Of a DNA stretch of 64,000 nt, positions 1-11,412 are shown piece after piece. The DNA comes from Epiperipatus broadwayi. Taxonomy: Eukaryota > Onychophora > Udeonychophora > Euonychophora > Peripatidae. The notes under the pieces were generated by a model. It was not told where the DNA came from and searched no databases. It saw only the letters and a program-made list of their open reading frames with translations. The DNA lies in assembly GCA_028023455.1 (NCBI GenBank), contig JAQFVV010006255.1:434001-498000 (forward strand), in the 5' to 3' direction. Every line of letters starts with the position of its first letter. Positions within the stretch are counted from its first letter, which is position 1. The position numbers and the translations under genes were made by a program.

Positions 1-1180
1 CTACAGGTGAGATTGGTGCTCGGAATCTTTAAGTAGACATCCATAAATATACTGTGTATGATATCAAAGAAAATTATATATTTATAGGACTTATTTTTGT
101 GATCATACACATATATAGATATACACGCTCATACTCGCGTAAAGACGAGTATTACTTCAAGAAATATAGGTAAAAGGTTGGACCCATTTCAATATTATGT
201 ATGTATAGTTAATTCATGATCTTTTCATCATTTCAATAAACAAGTATACATGTGAGTTTAATTTTGGATATCCATCATTTTAATAGGAGTAGGAAATAAT
301 TCATTTTTTAGAATTTGTTTTCTGGAGGTTGCAGTTTTCAAAGAATTAACTGCAATTACATAATGATTTGTCTTTCTATATCAATCACTAATTATTACTG
401 TTATACTCAAATGGCATACACATTAAAATAATAGGTGTAATAATTCTCAAGGCTAAATGAGTTTGTAAGTAATCATTAAAAGCCAGTCAACACTTATACA
501 ATTCCAATATCAATAACAATGAACAATTTCAAACTGTTGTCAAAGCATTCTTAAAAGGTAGTTATCTTTTAATGACTGGATTTTAATGATTACACTAAAA
601 TAAATAAATTCTCATATTTCTATTGATAAGTATATCTTTTATAGTATTGTTCTGATGTTATATTAATATGCACTTATAAATACCTTTAATCTACTACATT
701 ATCTTATCTCAACATAAATATACTCATCATGACTTGATAATTGACAATTGAAAAATGTATATCATATGACTTTTTAGTCAATAGTTTATAAATTATTTAG
801 TTATAAATTATAAATGTTATTAATTATAATATTTATTTTTTATCATATTTAATTTTTTATTCTATTAATATATGATAATGATGATTGTTTATTAAAGATA
901 TTATTTTTTTAAATAATGATGTATAAGTATTAACCTGCCTATCACTATTAAAACTTACTTCTCTGCCAAATTTTAAAATGACATGTTTTTAAGTCTGTGT
1001 ATTTTAAATTTAAATAAAATTTAATAAATTATAGGGACTTAAATATTATATCTAACAATTTGTTTATATTAATTCTCTATGAAAAGTGTTATATCTGCAC
1101 TTATGACTGTGCCAATGTTATAACTGCAAGTCATACTGTGCGGTCAGAAAATAACGTTATACAATTCCCACGCTGTTCTT
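1..1180. other. AT-rich intergenic or intronic DNA
   Basis: No coding region is supported. The only structure seen is the inverted repeat described separately. Composition is homogeneous A+T with short homopolymer runs. Confidence 0.6.
469..593. repeat. small inverted repeat (foldback)
   Basis: The left end reads GTAATCATTAAAAGCCAGTC and the right end is its near-exact reverse complement (TGACTGGATTTTAATGATTAC region, 573-593). Arms are about 20 bp with about 85 bp between. It could be a short MITE or a chance palindrome. No target duplication was recognised. Confidence 0.5.
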
Positions 1181-1434
1181 TTCCAACGAGTGCTCTCCAA
1201 CGAATCGGTCTGCAATGAAGCTCTCCAACGAATTGGTCTGCAATGAATGCTCTCCAATGAATTGGTCTGTAAAGAAGCTCTCCAACAGATTGGTCTGCGA
1301 TCTCTCCGCTGAATTGGTCTGCAATGAATGCACTCCAACGAATTGGTCTGCCACGAAGCTCTCCAAATGAATTGGTCTGCAATGAAGCTCTCCAACGAAT
1401 TGGTCTGCAACAAAGCTCTCCAACGAATGCTCTG
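1181..1434. repeat. 28-bp minisatellite, about nine units
   Basis: A unit of about 27-29 bp built on CTCCAACGAATTGGTCTGC repeats about nine times with substitutions and small length changes. It is markedly less AT-rich than its surroundings. All frames across it look like short repetitive ORFs on both strands (repeated ADQF/CRPIRW-type peptides), but the unit length is not a steady multiple of three and units differ in length, so these are not proteins. The surrounding 1.09-1.76 kb is also somewhat GC-richer and may be part of an older mobile element. Confidence 0.85.
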
Positions 1435-1664
1435 AATATCTCCACTGTGGTCTCTTTCAGCTACACCCATGAACTACATTTCCACTGGGCGCTGATCATT
1501 AACCACCAGCACTGACGCGAGATATCTCTACTTAAATATTGCTTACTCAATACTGCTTGACTGCTCTCTATATTACACTGCTAGATGTTACCCAGTCTTC
1601 TTATCACTCTCTGACAACTGCAACGATTAATCAATGCACTGACCAATAAGGTAACGTCTCTTAT

Positions 1665-1698
1665 CTAGAAATATTTGTAATTAGCAAATATTTCTAGG
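1665..1698. repeat. perfect short hairpin
   Basis: CTAGAAATATTTG and CAAATATTTCTAG form 13-bp complementary arms around a 7-nt loop. Role unknown. It lies in the GC-richer flank of the minisatellite. Confidence 0.6.
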
Positions 1699-2820
1699 AA
1701 TTGTCGATCGCCATTACATCAATGCACTAATTAAATTCCTCAGCTATCAGAGCACGATCTAAAAACAGCCTTATGAATAAATTCTAGTTTTTTCTGGAGT
1801 GCACAAACATGTCTGTCATTTTACAAAACACTACAAAAATTATTTTTTTAAAAACAAAACTATTACAAACAATACTAATAATCAAAAGAATTGACAAACA
1901 TTTTTTTTCTAAAAAAAAAAAAAGTCACGTGTTTAATTTGTCGGGTTACTTTTTGTCAGAGTTTGGACTTACAATTTATAAATTCAAACTAATATGTATT
2001 TTTTTATTTGAGATAGTGGTCCCTTTAATTATTGTGACATCTTATATAGAAATTTTCATAGGGATAGCATTAAAATGGTATTTCCTTAGCATACAGTTTC
2101 CATTACAACCTTCATTTTACACATATTCTTAAATTATATAATCTTATGATTAGAAAATAAAGCACTAGATATATTTTAAAAATTCATATAAATTTAATAC
2201 ATTTATTTATTTTTTTGAATATAGTTATAATTTATTTTTGATCAAATTTCAAACACATTCCAGAAGTAGGAAATAATATTAATGATCCTATCTTAAGTTT
2301 TAACCAAATATTTTATTCAGCATATATACTTATAAGCAAGAATTCATTATTATAAAGAATATTTTACAATAATTATTTTAAAATATATTACCCAGATAAA
2401 AATAAAATTTCATTTACCCAAAATTTCTGATACATCAAGAATCTCATATAAATATGAGTAATAATAATAATAGTTTCCTAATAAATATTAAATATGTGAT
2501 TTAAAAAACAAACCTAAAATTGAGAAAGAAGTGATAATTTATAAACAAACTTTTTAGGCTTGTTATTAATATACAAACAAAATTAGCCTGTATGTAAATA
2601 TAGCATTAAAAAAGGTACAGCATAACATAATGAATTGTGATTTGTAAAGTGTGTATAAAAGATAAATTTTAATTGACATATTGTGCATTTTCTAATATAC
2701 TTTTGCTACACTTTCTTTTAAATATATATAATAAGTTATTTACAATAATGTATAAATAATAATAACTTCTAAATATCTAATTGCAAAGTGAAAGTAACTA
2801 CCATCTGCAAAGTTATGTAC
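1699..2820. other. AT-rich DNA without a recognisable gene
   Basis: A 107-codon open frame at 1809-2132 is lysine/phenylalanine/isoleucine-rich, as expected of AT-rich noise. It has no recognised domain and I do not call it. Nothing else is seen. Confidence 0.5.
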
Positions 2821-2824
2821 CATC

Positions 2825-2875
2825 AAAAGCCAATGAAAAGACAGAATGATACTATTCTGTCTTGTCATTGGTTTT
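2825..2875. repeat. hairpin, ~23-bp arms
   Basis: AAAGCCAATGAAAAGACAGA is mirrored by TCTGTCTTGTCATTGGTTTT around a 5-nt loop, with one or two mismatches. It lies just upstream of a larger inverted repeat. Confidence 0.65.
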
Positions 2876-2920
2876 CACATTACAACAAGTTATTTATTTA
2901 TCTAGCACTCTGTTTAATTT

Positions 2921-3260
2921 GTAACAATTACTAGGGAATCACCTTTATAAATGTACTATATATATTTATATTGAAACTCTCACTAAACACAAGATAAAGT
3001 CTTAAAAAAATAAAATGAATCAGTGTTTTTTTATCTAAATGTATATGCATAGGCAAATCTCAAGATTTAGAAGTGAGAGTGTGAAAATCTTTCTAAATCC
3101 TTAAGATTTGTCTATGCGTATATGTTTAGGTAAAAAAGATAGAGTGATTCATCTTATCTTTTCAACAAACTTTAATCTTGTGTTTAGTAAATGTGAGTAT
3201 TTCTCATGTGATATAAATCTATACAGCATATATGTAAGGTTGATTCCCTAGTGACTGTTA
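2921..3260. repeat. foldback element, ~340 bp
   Basis: The ends GTAACAATTACTAGGGAATC (2921-2940) and GATTCCCTAGTGACTGTTAC (3241-3260) are complementary. Complementarity continues inward through TAAACACAAGAT / ATCTTGTGTTTA and CATAGGCAAATCT / AGATTTGTCTATG to a centre near 3080. Arms have diverged by substitutions, so this is an old copy. Superfamily not identified. Confidence 0.8.
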
Positions 3261-4305
3261 CATTTTATCTTATATGTTTAATGTTTTTGAAAAGTATCTA
3301 ATAAATAAAACTTTTGAAATATTTTTATATTTTACTAATTAATATGAACAAGTATTTTTTAAAATTAAACTGCATTTTTAAAAGTAAAAATGCAGTCTAA
3401 TTAAACAAAAATTATATATAGTTGAAGTAGTATGAATAAATAAATTTCTTTTTTGTCAAGATTGTGTATAATTATAAAGAAAAGCAGATAAAGAGTAGTA
3501 ATCATATTTTAACTCAATTTATTTTTAATTCATTTCATTGTTATATATGATCAAAGTTTATTTTTAATTACATAATGAATAAAACTTTTTTTTGGTTAAG
3601 ATTGTTTATACTTTGTTGACAGGCTTTTATCTTGAAAAATAAAAAAAATTATTGTTATAATATTAAATAAATAAAAACAATAAATCACCTTTCACTCAGA
3701 TTATGAAATAACAGTACTCTAAATGTTAAGTAAAGGATCAAGAATAGAATGAATCCACCTATTCTTAGAGATCTGATGTTTTTAAGCATACTTTTCTCAA
3801 GATTGTTGATATTATTAAATAAAAAATAAATAAGCAAATTGTATTTTATTAATGCACACATTTCAGTTTAAGGGTTTTTGATTACTTTATATAATGAAAG
3901 TTTATTTTTAATTAAATGCTAAATAAATTTTGTAATTTTTTATCTTGGATGCACCAGTTATCTATTAAAGACTGTATCATTAAGATACTGATAAAAAAAA
4001 TTAAGTAAATAAATCATATTTACAATTCACTTTTAATGTACTTTTTTATATATCATCAAAGTGTTTTTAATTAAGTAACAAATAATAATTGTATAGAGAA
4101 TTTTTTTCACATGTATCTTGCTATTTTAAGTTATAAATATGACATTAATCAGCATTTTATCATATAAGTAGTATTACAAAATGGTCACTATTATGTCCAC
4201 ATTTTCTAAATTTTATAACAATTGGTTTCTTGTTTATGGAAATTGATGGTGGTCATTATGATGAATCATTATATAAAGAATCTTCATATATAAGGGAGAG
4301 GGATA
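3261..4305. other. AT-rich DNA, nothing recognised
   Basis: Only A/T-rich low-complexity sequence with short homopolymers is visible. Confidence 0.5.
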
Positions 4306-4510
4306 TATATATGAAAAACAAAACAAGTTATAAATCACGTAACTTGCTATCGCTTGCATTTATGATCAATAGGTGGAGCTTTACCAAAACCTCCGACAAG
4401 CGTATATTTGTTTACATAAACATCAAAAGAGTCAGAATTCACTATATGTTTCATTGGCTCCACCTTCAAATCAGCTGATTTCAAGCTAATTTGCTATCAT
4501 CAGTGAAGGA
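4306..4510 (-). repeat. family G repeat, copy 1, with hammerhead core
   Basis: The segment 4311-4445 is repeated almost exactly at 4720-4854, and a diverged form makes up the near-perfect hairpin at 26595-26847 (shared blocks include CTTTACCAAAACC, TTTACATAAAC and AAGAGTCAGAATT). Only this copy and the 26.6-kb copy keep the segment with the hammerhead-like fold on the minus strand. It abuts (AT)n. The open frame across it has no coding support. Confidence 0.8.
4463..4509 (-). ncRNA. hammerhead ribozyme motif (type I, minus strand)
   Basis: Read on the minus strand: stem I CCUUCA, core CUGAUGA, stem II AGC/GCU around an A-rich loop, core GAAA, stem III AUCA/UGAU around GC, cleavage triplet AUU, then UGAAGG, a perfect 6-bp partner for stem I. 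All conserved core nucleotides are present. The AUU triplet fits the NUH rule but is usually a weaker site than GUC. Function is self-cleavage of the repeat transcript. Activity is inferred. Confidence 0.7.
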
Positions 4511-4719
4511 TAGGCTAAAAACTAGATCTAAACACTGACTCCAAGCATTTATGCAACAAGTTTCTATCAATTTGCAAGCATGAATTTTTCAGACACATAA
4601 TGTCTTCAAACCCAGCCGAACAAGTCAGATAGATACATGGGTCTGATATCAGTTCAGTTTCACCACATAGTCAAAGCTCTGCAATATATATCATTGCAAA
4701 AACCTTTAAAGGTACATTT

Positions 4720-4854
4720 ATGAAAAACAAAACAAGTTATAAATCACGTAACTTGCTATCGCTTGCATTTATGATCAATAGATGGAGCTTTACCAAAACC
4801 TCCGAACAAGCATATTTTGTTTACATAAACATCAAAAGAGTCAGAATTCACTAT
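4720..4854 (-). repeat. family G repeat, copy 2 (truncated)
   Basis: A direct repeat of 4311-4445, about 135 bp with only a few differences. It stops before the hammerhead segment and runs into (CT)/(AT) low-complexity sequence. Confidence 0.85.
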
Positions 4855-4934
4855 CTCTCTCTATATATATATATATATTGGTCTACTAAACACTTGCTCA
4901 TTTAAGATCAGTTTTATTTTATATATATATATTA

Positions 4935-5115
4935 GGTAATATAGAGGGATTTACACCCTAAGCATATGCTCTGTAATGTTGTATAATAGCTGTGACATCT
5001 TACTGAATACTAAGGATACTCTCAAACCAGAGCACAAGATAGAGACTTTTGAAAAGCTAAGAGAAGCCTTCTTATCTTTTTGCCTAACAGTGTGTGTGAT
5101 TAGGATATAAATCCC
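4935..5115. repeat. degenerate foldback with family D segment
   Basis: AGGGATTTACACCCTAA near 4943 pairs imperfectly with TTAGGATATAAATCCCT near 5100. The interior (about 5015-5060) contains ACTCTCAAACC...CACAAGATAGAGACTTT, which recurs at about 27466-27530 and 63855-63960. Confidence 0.55.
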
Positions 5116-5745
5116 TTCTGCTTAAATTACATATGTTCTCTGCTCTAATAAATAAAATTGAATATTATATGTACATATCTTAGTATATACTTCACAAAAG
5201 GCATAATATTCTTAAACCATCCTTTCTCTTTAACAATTTAATAAAACTTAAATTATTTCTGTAAATATATTTTTTTAAAATTACAATTAAAAGCAATAAA
5301 ACAGAATTATACATATATTTTTGCACATTCGTATTTGTTTATTTCATATTATTTATTTTTATTTATAATAAAAGGTTGTTAAAAAGTTTAGAGTTTATTA
5401 GCTTAAGTAATGTTAATTATTAACGTCATTTATATCAGTTTAATTAATTATTATAGCGAGTGTTTTTATTGTTATGTTTTTGTTTTTTTAATCTAAAATT
5501 ATCATAAATGTGTTTAAATAAATAAAATTAAAATACACAGCTTCAATATACATATATTACATGAATAGAAATATTTACAATATACGCATCATACATATGT
5601 CTATCTACACATATATAATGCCATATCTTTTATTGTGTTTATGTTAAATAATAAATGTATGCCTGTGTGTGTGTGTGAAAATAATTTATCACAATTAATA
5701 TTTATACACAATGGTAAAGATAAATAATCTTTTAAATCAATATTA

Positions 5746-5941
<196 letters not shown>

Positions 5942-6594
5942 TATTTTTAAACGTAAAACTGTATTGATGATGTGCTACTCCTCCCCAAAAAAATATTAAA
6001 TAATCTTTAGAAAATTTTTTTTTTTAAAGTTTATTATAAATTGATTTATGTGGTTTAAAAAAGGTAGTTAAGCATATAAAATAAAAAGAAAACCAAAGTT
6101 TTAAAGAAGATAAAAATATATACAATCAGGGTAACTGAAATTTTCTTTTACTTAGAAAATTTTATTCAATTACTAAAACAAAATTGGTAAATAATGTAAT
6201 ATTTATCAACATATATACATATATAAACTTTAAATGGACTATAACAGAGAAAAACGTTCTTGAGAATTTCTCTAGAGAAAAATAATGAAGGAATAAAATC
6301 TTCATCAGGCTAGGGAGCTGTAATGGTATGGCTTTTTATGGTTGTTCTTTCTTGTTTAATTTTTTAGCTAAGAACAATCAGATACCTATTTAATTAAGAA
6401 GTAGTTACATAGATGGCTTGATTGACTACAAATTACCTGGATGAAAAAAGAAAATCATGTTTAAAAAAGTTTTACCAATCTAAACAATTTCCAATTTTTT
6501 TAAAACTTAAATCCCAGAGGCTGAGTTTTTTTTTTACAATTCATATTTGGTGGATTAATTTTCCAACATTATCTTTTAAATATGTAATTCAGAC
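5942..6594. other. AT-rich DNA, nothing recognised
   Basis: A 62-codon frame at 6422-6610 has no coding support. Confidence 0.45.
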
Positions 6595-6605
6595 TATATA
6601 TATAC

Positions 6606-6880
6606 ATTAAGGGTTTTGAACTCAGACTTTCAAGGTCCTTATAACTATGTACTCCATCTTATACAACTAATACACATGACCACATCCATGACCAGGTGAA
6701 GAGTATTGGTTTAGCATGAAATATGTATATTGGAGATCATTTATCCTCTTCATACTATGTGGTCATGTGTATCAGTTGTATAAAATGGAGTTCATAGCTA
6801 AATGGGGCTTGAAAGTCTGAGTTCAAGTCCCCTATAATTATATTAAATTTAGTAAAGACAACATACTTATATTTGAATAA
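6606..6880 (+). mobile_element. family A palindromic element, copy 1
   Basis: The inverted arms run from a left terminal block (GAACTCAGACTTTCAAGG) to a right block (CTTGAAAGTCTGAGTTCAAG), through TGTATAAAATGGAG and its complement. The flanks TATATATATAC at 6595-6605 and 6881-6891 form an 11-bp direct repeat, although this lies in TA-rich sequence. Right of centre, the hammerhead-like segment of the family is present but damaged (GTGAAGA for CUGAUGA, GAAA kept, AUA-UUGG kept). The right arm resembles Pol III A and B boxes (TAGCTAAATGGG, GAGTTCAAGTCCCC). Confidence 0.75.
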
Positions 6881-7382
6881 TATATATATACTCTTAACAA
6901 CCCAACATGTTTTCAATGCAAAACACAATCACATAAGAATCAATTGATAAAAAAAATCAACTAAATAGGGAAAGATCAAGTCAGCCATTTATTATGAAGA
7001 TATACCTACTTAACTTAGACAGTATATTTTTCAATACAAGAGGGAAAAAAGAAATAAAATCTTCAACATAATTTTTTATATTTTTTAACCATAAAAAAGT
7101 TTGCTCATAATTCTAGTCCTCAGAAAATCAGTATTATATGTTGCATATAATTATCAAATGATAGAAATAAAAACTTGGCATATTGCTAATTCTGATAATT
7201 CAAACAGAGGTCTAGTAATGCACAACTAAGATATTCTCTAAAAGTTTGGATATTATTTAAGAATTATTATATAATTGATTTTCTATTAGTTGATTGTTAT
7301 GAATCTGGGGCACTGCACCGAATGTACACTCAATAGTCAATAATTTATATTGTATATACCCTGCACATTAATATAAAGATAT

Positions 7383-7435
7383 ATTTTTTAATAGATGTAA
7401 TTGTTGAAATATTTTTAAATATGTGAAAATTTATT
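7383..7435 (-). repeat. inverted copy of 7905-7960
   Basis: GTAATTGTTGAAATATTT and AAATATGTGAAAAT here are the reverse complement of sequence in the centre of the following inverted repeat. The two repeats therefore have a shared or rearranged history. Confidence 0.6.
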
Positions 7436-7488
7436 ATTTTGATTTTAAATTTATTAAATGCACATTGATTACATAAGTAATAATTACG

Positions 7489-7636
7489 GAGGCTGTAATC
7501 TCGAGAATATGCGTGTAAAATGCAATAGTAGGGACCTCTACAGGTGTTTAACTTCCATAGCATAAGCTTGTGGTTAAACACCTGTAGAGGTCCCTACTAT
7601 CACATTTTACACATATATTCTCGAGGTTACAGCCTC
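7489..7636. repeat. long near-perfect hairpin, 64-bp arms
   Basis: Arms 7489-7552 and 7573-7636 pair with few mismatches (GAGGCTGTAATCTCGAG / CTCGAGGTTACAGCCTC; AGTAGGGACCTCTACAGGTG / CACCTGTAGAGGTCCCTACT) around a 20-nt loop. The low divergence suggests recent formation or arm-to-arm conversion. No hammerhead core was seen in the loop. Confidence 0.9.
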
Positions 7637-7671
7637 AGTAAATATTATTTTAATTTTAGTAAAATCACAGT

Positions 7672-8166
7672 CAGATATCAATAGATAGTGACCAATAAAA
7701 ATTGCATACTGTAAGCATTTTTTGCATTCAAAAAGGGATTCCTCTTTTAAATGCAGTTCTAATTCTTTTATAGAGACAAGGCATATGTGTTTAAAAAAAA
7801 TAAAAAAACAAATCTCATAACTTTTCCTATTTTTCTTATTTTACAATAGACTTTTCCAGAATATTATTTAATAATTTTTAATAAATATAATAAAATAACA
7901 GATATTTTCACATATTTTAAAATATTTCAACAATTACACCTGTTAAAAAAAGTATTAAATTATAACATTAGACTGTGATATGAAAATCTATTGTAAAATA
8001 AGGAAAATAGGAAAAATTGTGAGCTTTGTTTCCTTAAATATGTACAAAAGTTTTGTCTCTCTATAAAAACTAGAGCTGCATTTAGTAATTAAAATCTTCT
8101 TTTGAATGCAAAAAGCATTTATAATATGCAATTTTCATTGGTCATTGTCTGTCTATTAACATCTGA
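7672..8166. repeat. foldback element, ~180-bp arms
   Basis: Arms 7672-7852 and 7987-8166 are imperfect reverse complements (for example CAATAAAAATTGCATA / TATGCAATTTTCATTG and TTCTTATTTTACAATAGA / TCTATTGTAAAATAAGG). The unique centre is about 135 bp. Family not identified. Confidence 0.85.
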
Positions 8167-10101
8167 TTATGGTTTTTCTAAAATAAAAATAACTGAAATT
8201 TACATGTACTTAAAAATATTTCATCATATATATATATATATAATTAAATATTTTCATGGATTGTTATTATAAGAAAGAATAGAAATAAATAGATTATATT
8301 CATATAAACATAGATAACTTTTGTCTTTTGATATTTGCTAGGAATATATCAATTATTAAGTATCAATTCCCCTGAGTCAAAACAAGTTTTCTCCATTAAC
8401 CTATAATAGCTCTTTTGTTGGGGTTTCATATTGAAGTAAAAAGAGGTTCTCTTTTATTTCAAATCCAAGTTGTTGAATGGATTTAAACCCAGAAACCTAT
8501 TATATATACATTTATAAAATTATCAGGTATAGATAAGTTTATCAATTTAACTCTACAAAATAGAAAAAGAAAAGAGACCTTTAAAAATAAATTTTGATGA
8601 ATTGGCAGCCACAGACATTACATTCTGATTATTTAGCCTGTTTATATATCTTGCAATGTTAATTCAACTTTTTTATTAGCTTTTTTAAAGGAAAATTTCT
8701 AATGTCTCACTTAAAGCAATTAATATTTTTTTAGAAATAACTTTAAAATAATTCATCATAAAATGCTTAATTTAGGAAATGTGTTTCCCTTCATCCACTC
8801 TACAATCTTAATTCAATGATACTTTTATAATTATAGTTCCATTATCACATTTGGAATTCCAAAGAGCTTACCCATTAATCTTATGTTGTGCTGAGATATT
8901 TTCAGAATAATATAGAGATTTCTTAAATGAACTATTTATGGTGCCTTTATGTTTTTGTCTTATTTTAATAGGGTAAAATATAATTGCATTACATAAAATT
9001 AACTTAACAAGTAATTATAACATTGTACAAAAAATACCTATTTTATATAACTTATTAAGGATATCAGAAATTCACTGATGCCCTGTGTACACATCATCAT
9101 TCATGGCTAGCTTTCTTTCTAAAAAGTTGACAAAATACTTAAACTGATCTACACTTTAAAACTGAGAAACATTTAAGCAAAATGTTTCTGAAAGATTTAA
9201 TTTTCCATCATTGTCTACTAAAGTATCTATATTGCTCTAATAATTATTATTAAATCATATTCTTTATAGATCACATAACAAATATTATAATAAATATAGT
9301 ATAATAATTCATATACTATAAATCTAGTAGCCAAGAAGATGAAATTATTTTACACTTTAACTGATTCAAAATAAAATCTTACCTTCAAATCTATCTCAAA
9401 CTTGATACTTACTTCAAACAAAGTTGTAATAATATTTATTTTTGTTTAACATTGGCCTGTATTTCAAATGTCTTTGATTTTCCAACCATTAATATAAAAT
9501 ATTTGGTCTCATACCATCATGTAGCTACTACTCAGTAGATATAAACTTGTTACTGACTGAATCATATGCTATGCCCAAATTAATAAAAGAAATGTATAAT
9601 CACATGTTTATACTCACTTAAAAATGTGTATTTACAGATTTATAGTGCTTTCTCATATTTTGTAATTACTACTAATGATTGAAAAAATATATAAGAAGTA
9701 TTTCAGGTTTTTTTTTTTGTTCACTTTATATTTATAAATTGTAATAGTAAAAACATCCTTAAGATCAAGTGATACTATAAATTATTCAAAGGAATATTTT
9801 TAAGCTTAAGAAATGAAAATAAAGGATCTTCTAGATAAAAATGTATATAACTTTTTAATACTGACTAGAATTCATCCCAGTATGCTTTACAATTTCTAAA
9901 AATTTATAAACAAGGTTGCTCGGGCAAACTTATTGTAGGTAGCATTGGTTGTTCTACAGAAAATATTTTAGGATATGTTCACCATTTTATTAGTCTCATT
10001 CTACCATCATTTAGTTCTTACATTAAAGATATTACACATTTCCTTTCAATCTTAGAAAATATTAAATTTCAAATATCAGATGATTGTTTTTTTTACTTAT
10101 T
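8167..10101. other. AT-rich DNA, nothing recognised
   Basis: Only short (AT)n runs (8229-8242) and homopolymers are seen. Confidence 0.5.
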
Positions 10102-11309
10102 TTAGATATTGCATCACTGTACACTAATATACTTCATAATGATGGGATTGAGGCTAATAAATGTACACCACAAGATAGAAACTATGATCATTGTCTTATT
10201 AATATATTTAATTTTAAGAATTTTTTTCACTTTCACTTCTAGATATTTATTTACAGAAACAAGATACTGCAATGGGTTTATAAATGGCACCAAATTAAGC
10301 GAATATTTTTATGGCACAATTAAAATCCTCTATATTTAAAAATGCTAGGCTGAAACCTTATACTTGGTTTAGATATATAGATGATATTTTCATGATATAG
10401 CTACCTAGTGAAATTGAACTTTATAGATTCTTAAAGTATATAAATAATTTTAAATAAAAATATAAATTTTACAGTGAATTTTTTTCCTGTTCTTATTACT
10501 ACTATATATAGAAAACTAATTAATAAACATAGCTATCTATAGTAATTATCCAAAACATTTAAAGGCTAGTCAATTTTTAAGCATTAGAAGGAATTGTAGT
10601 AATAAGAAATTTCTTCAACAAAATAATAAGGTTCTATATGATAGACTGATATTAATATGAGACATTCTAAAACATTGGAATATTTTTTACCAAGGAAAAA
10701 CAATAAACAGATGTTACACCATTGGTTCTCACTTTTAATAGCAACTTATCTAATATAAACTATATACTCGAGAAACATTTTAACGTATGAAGTTCTACAG
10801 ATTATTTAACATCTATCTTTTCCAATCCACCTATGATTGTATATGAGGACACATCACTTTAAGATATATTTGTTAAAATGAATGTAATTAGCAATTGTGT
10901 ATCAGAAAAAGATTGTTTTTCATGGAGTGATAAAGGATGTCTTACATGCAAACATAGTATTGTGACAAAAATGGTCCAAACACTAGTAATAATATTAAAT
11001 GGTATATTCTTAATTAGATCATTTGTAAAAGTGTAAATGTCATATATTTAATAGAGTAATAAATGTTTGAATTGTTATGAAGTGAATCAGTCAATAGCCT
11101 ACATATTAGAATAACTAACAATTGATTTGACATTTTGCATAAGAATGAAGATAGACAGGTATGAAAACATTTTCATTGACTAGATTATTCAATTGATTAT
11201 TTAGGAGTAGTGATATTACAGGATGATTTTTTTTTCACAAGAGAGAGAAAATAAAAGGATAGTTTTATTTTTAAATTCAAGACCTTTTACCCACATGGAA
11301 TGTACATAA
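10102..11309 (+). pseudogene. Penelope-like element RT/GIY-YIG fossil
   Basis: This is a decayed Penelope-like retroelement on the plus strand. Reading across frames gives LDIASLYTNI...NDGIEA at 10102, the PLE RT block expected before the palm. At about 10248-10310 comes a TAMG...MAPN...ANIFMAQL-like block with two in-frame stops, then FRYIDDIF with the catalytic YIDD at 10374-10385. Next, near 10550-10620, is YPKHLKASQFLSIRRNCSN-like sequence, and downstream a cysteine-bearing segment (KGCLTCKHSIV, ~10927). The C-terminus ends NSRPFTHMECT before a stop at 11307-11309, as in PLE endonuclease domains. Frames change repeatedly and many stops are present, so it cannot be expressed. The 5' part is missing. 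A hammerhead motif follows 65 bp downstream, as expected for a PLE terminal repeat. Domain assignment is by recognition of family motifs; a profile search would settle the clade. Confidence 0.8.
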
Positions 11310-11374
11310 ACATTGGCACTATCACATCTTTAAATTACCATTTCCTAATGTGTTCTTTTATAATCTTTGTATAT

Positions 11375-11412
11375 TTCCACTGAAGAAGCCAGAAGCAGAA
11401 ACCAGTCTGGGA
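11375..11412 (+). ncRNA. hammerhead ribozyme motif at PLE 3' end
   Basis: Stem I UUCCA pairs with UGGGA (one G-U). The core CUGAAGA lies at 11380-11386, GAAA at 11398-11401 and the cleavage triplet GUC at 11405-11407. Stem II is a short GC/GC clamp. Stem III is only A-U, C-G closing a 2-nt loop, the very short stem III known from PLE hammerheads. The position just past the endonuclease remnant agrees with published placement of HHRs in PLE terminal repeats. Related cores occur at 38.8-39.4 kb. Confidence 0.7.

Noticed and set aside
1131-1515. Four overlapping open frames with repeated ADQF/CRPIRW peptides
   Set aside because: They are frames of the 28-bp minisatellite; units vary in length and no frame is consistently favoured.
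1809-2132. 107-codon plus-strand frame
   Set aside because: No domain, composition follows AT background, and no splice or promoter evidence.
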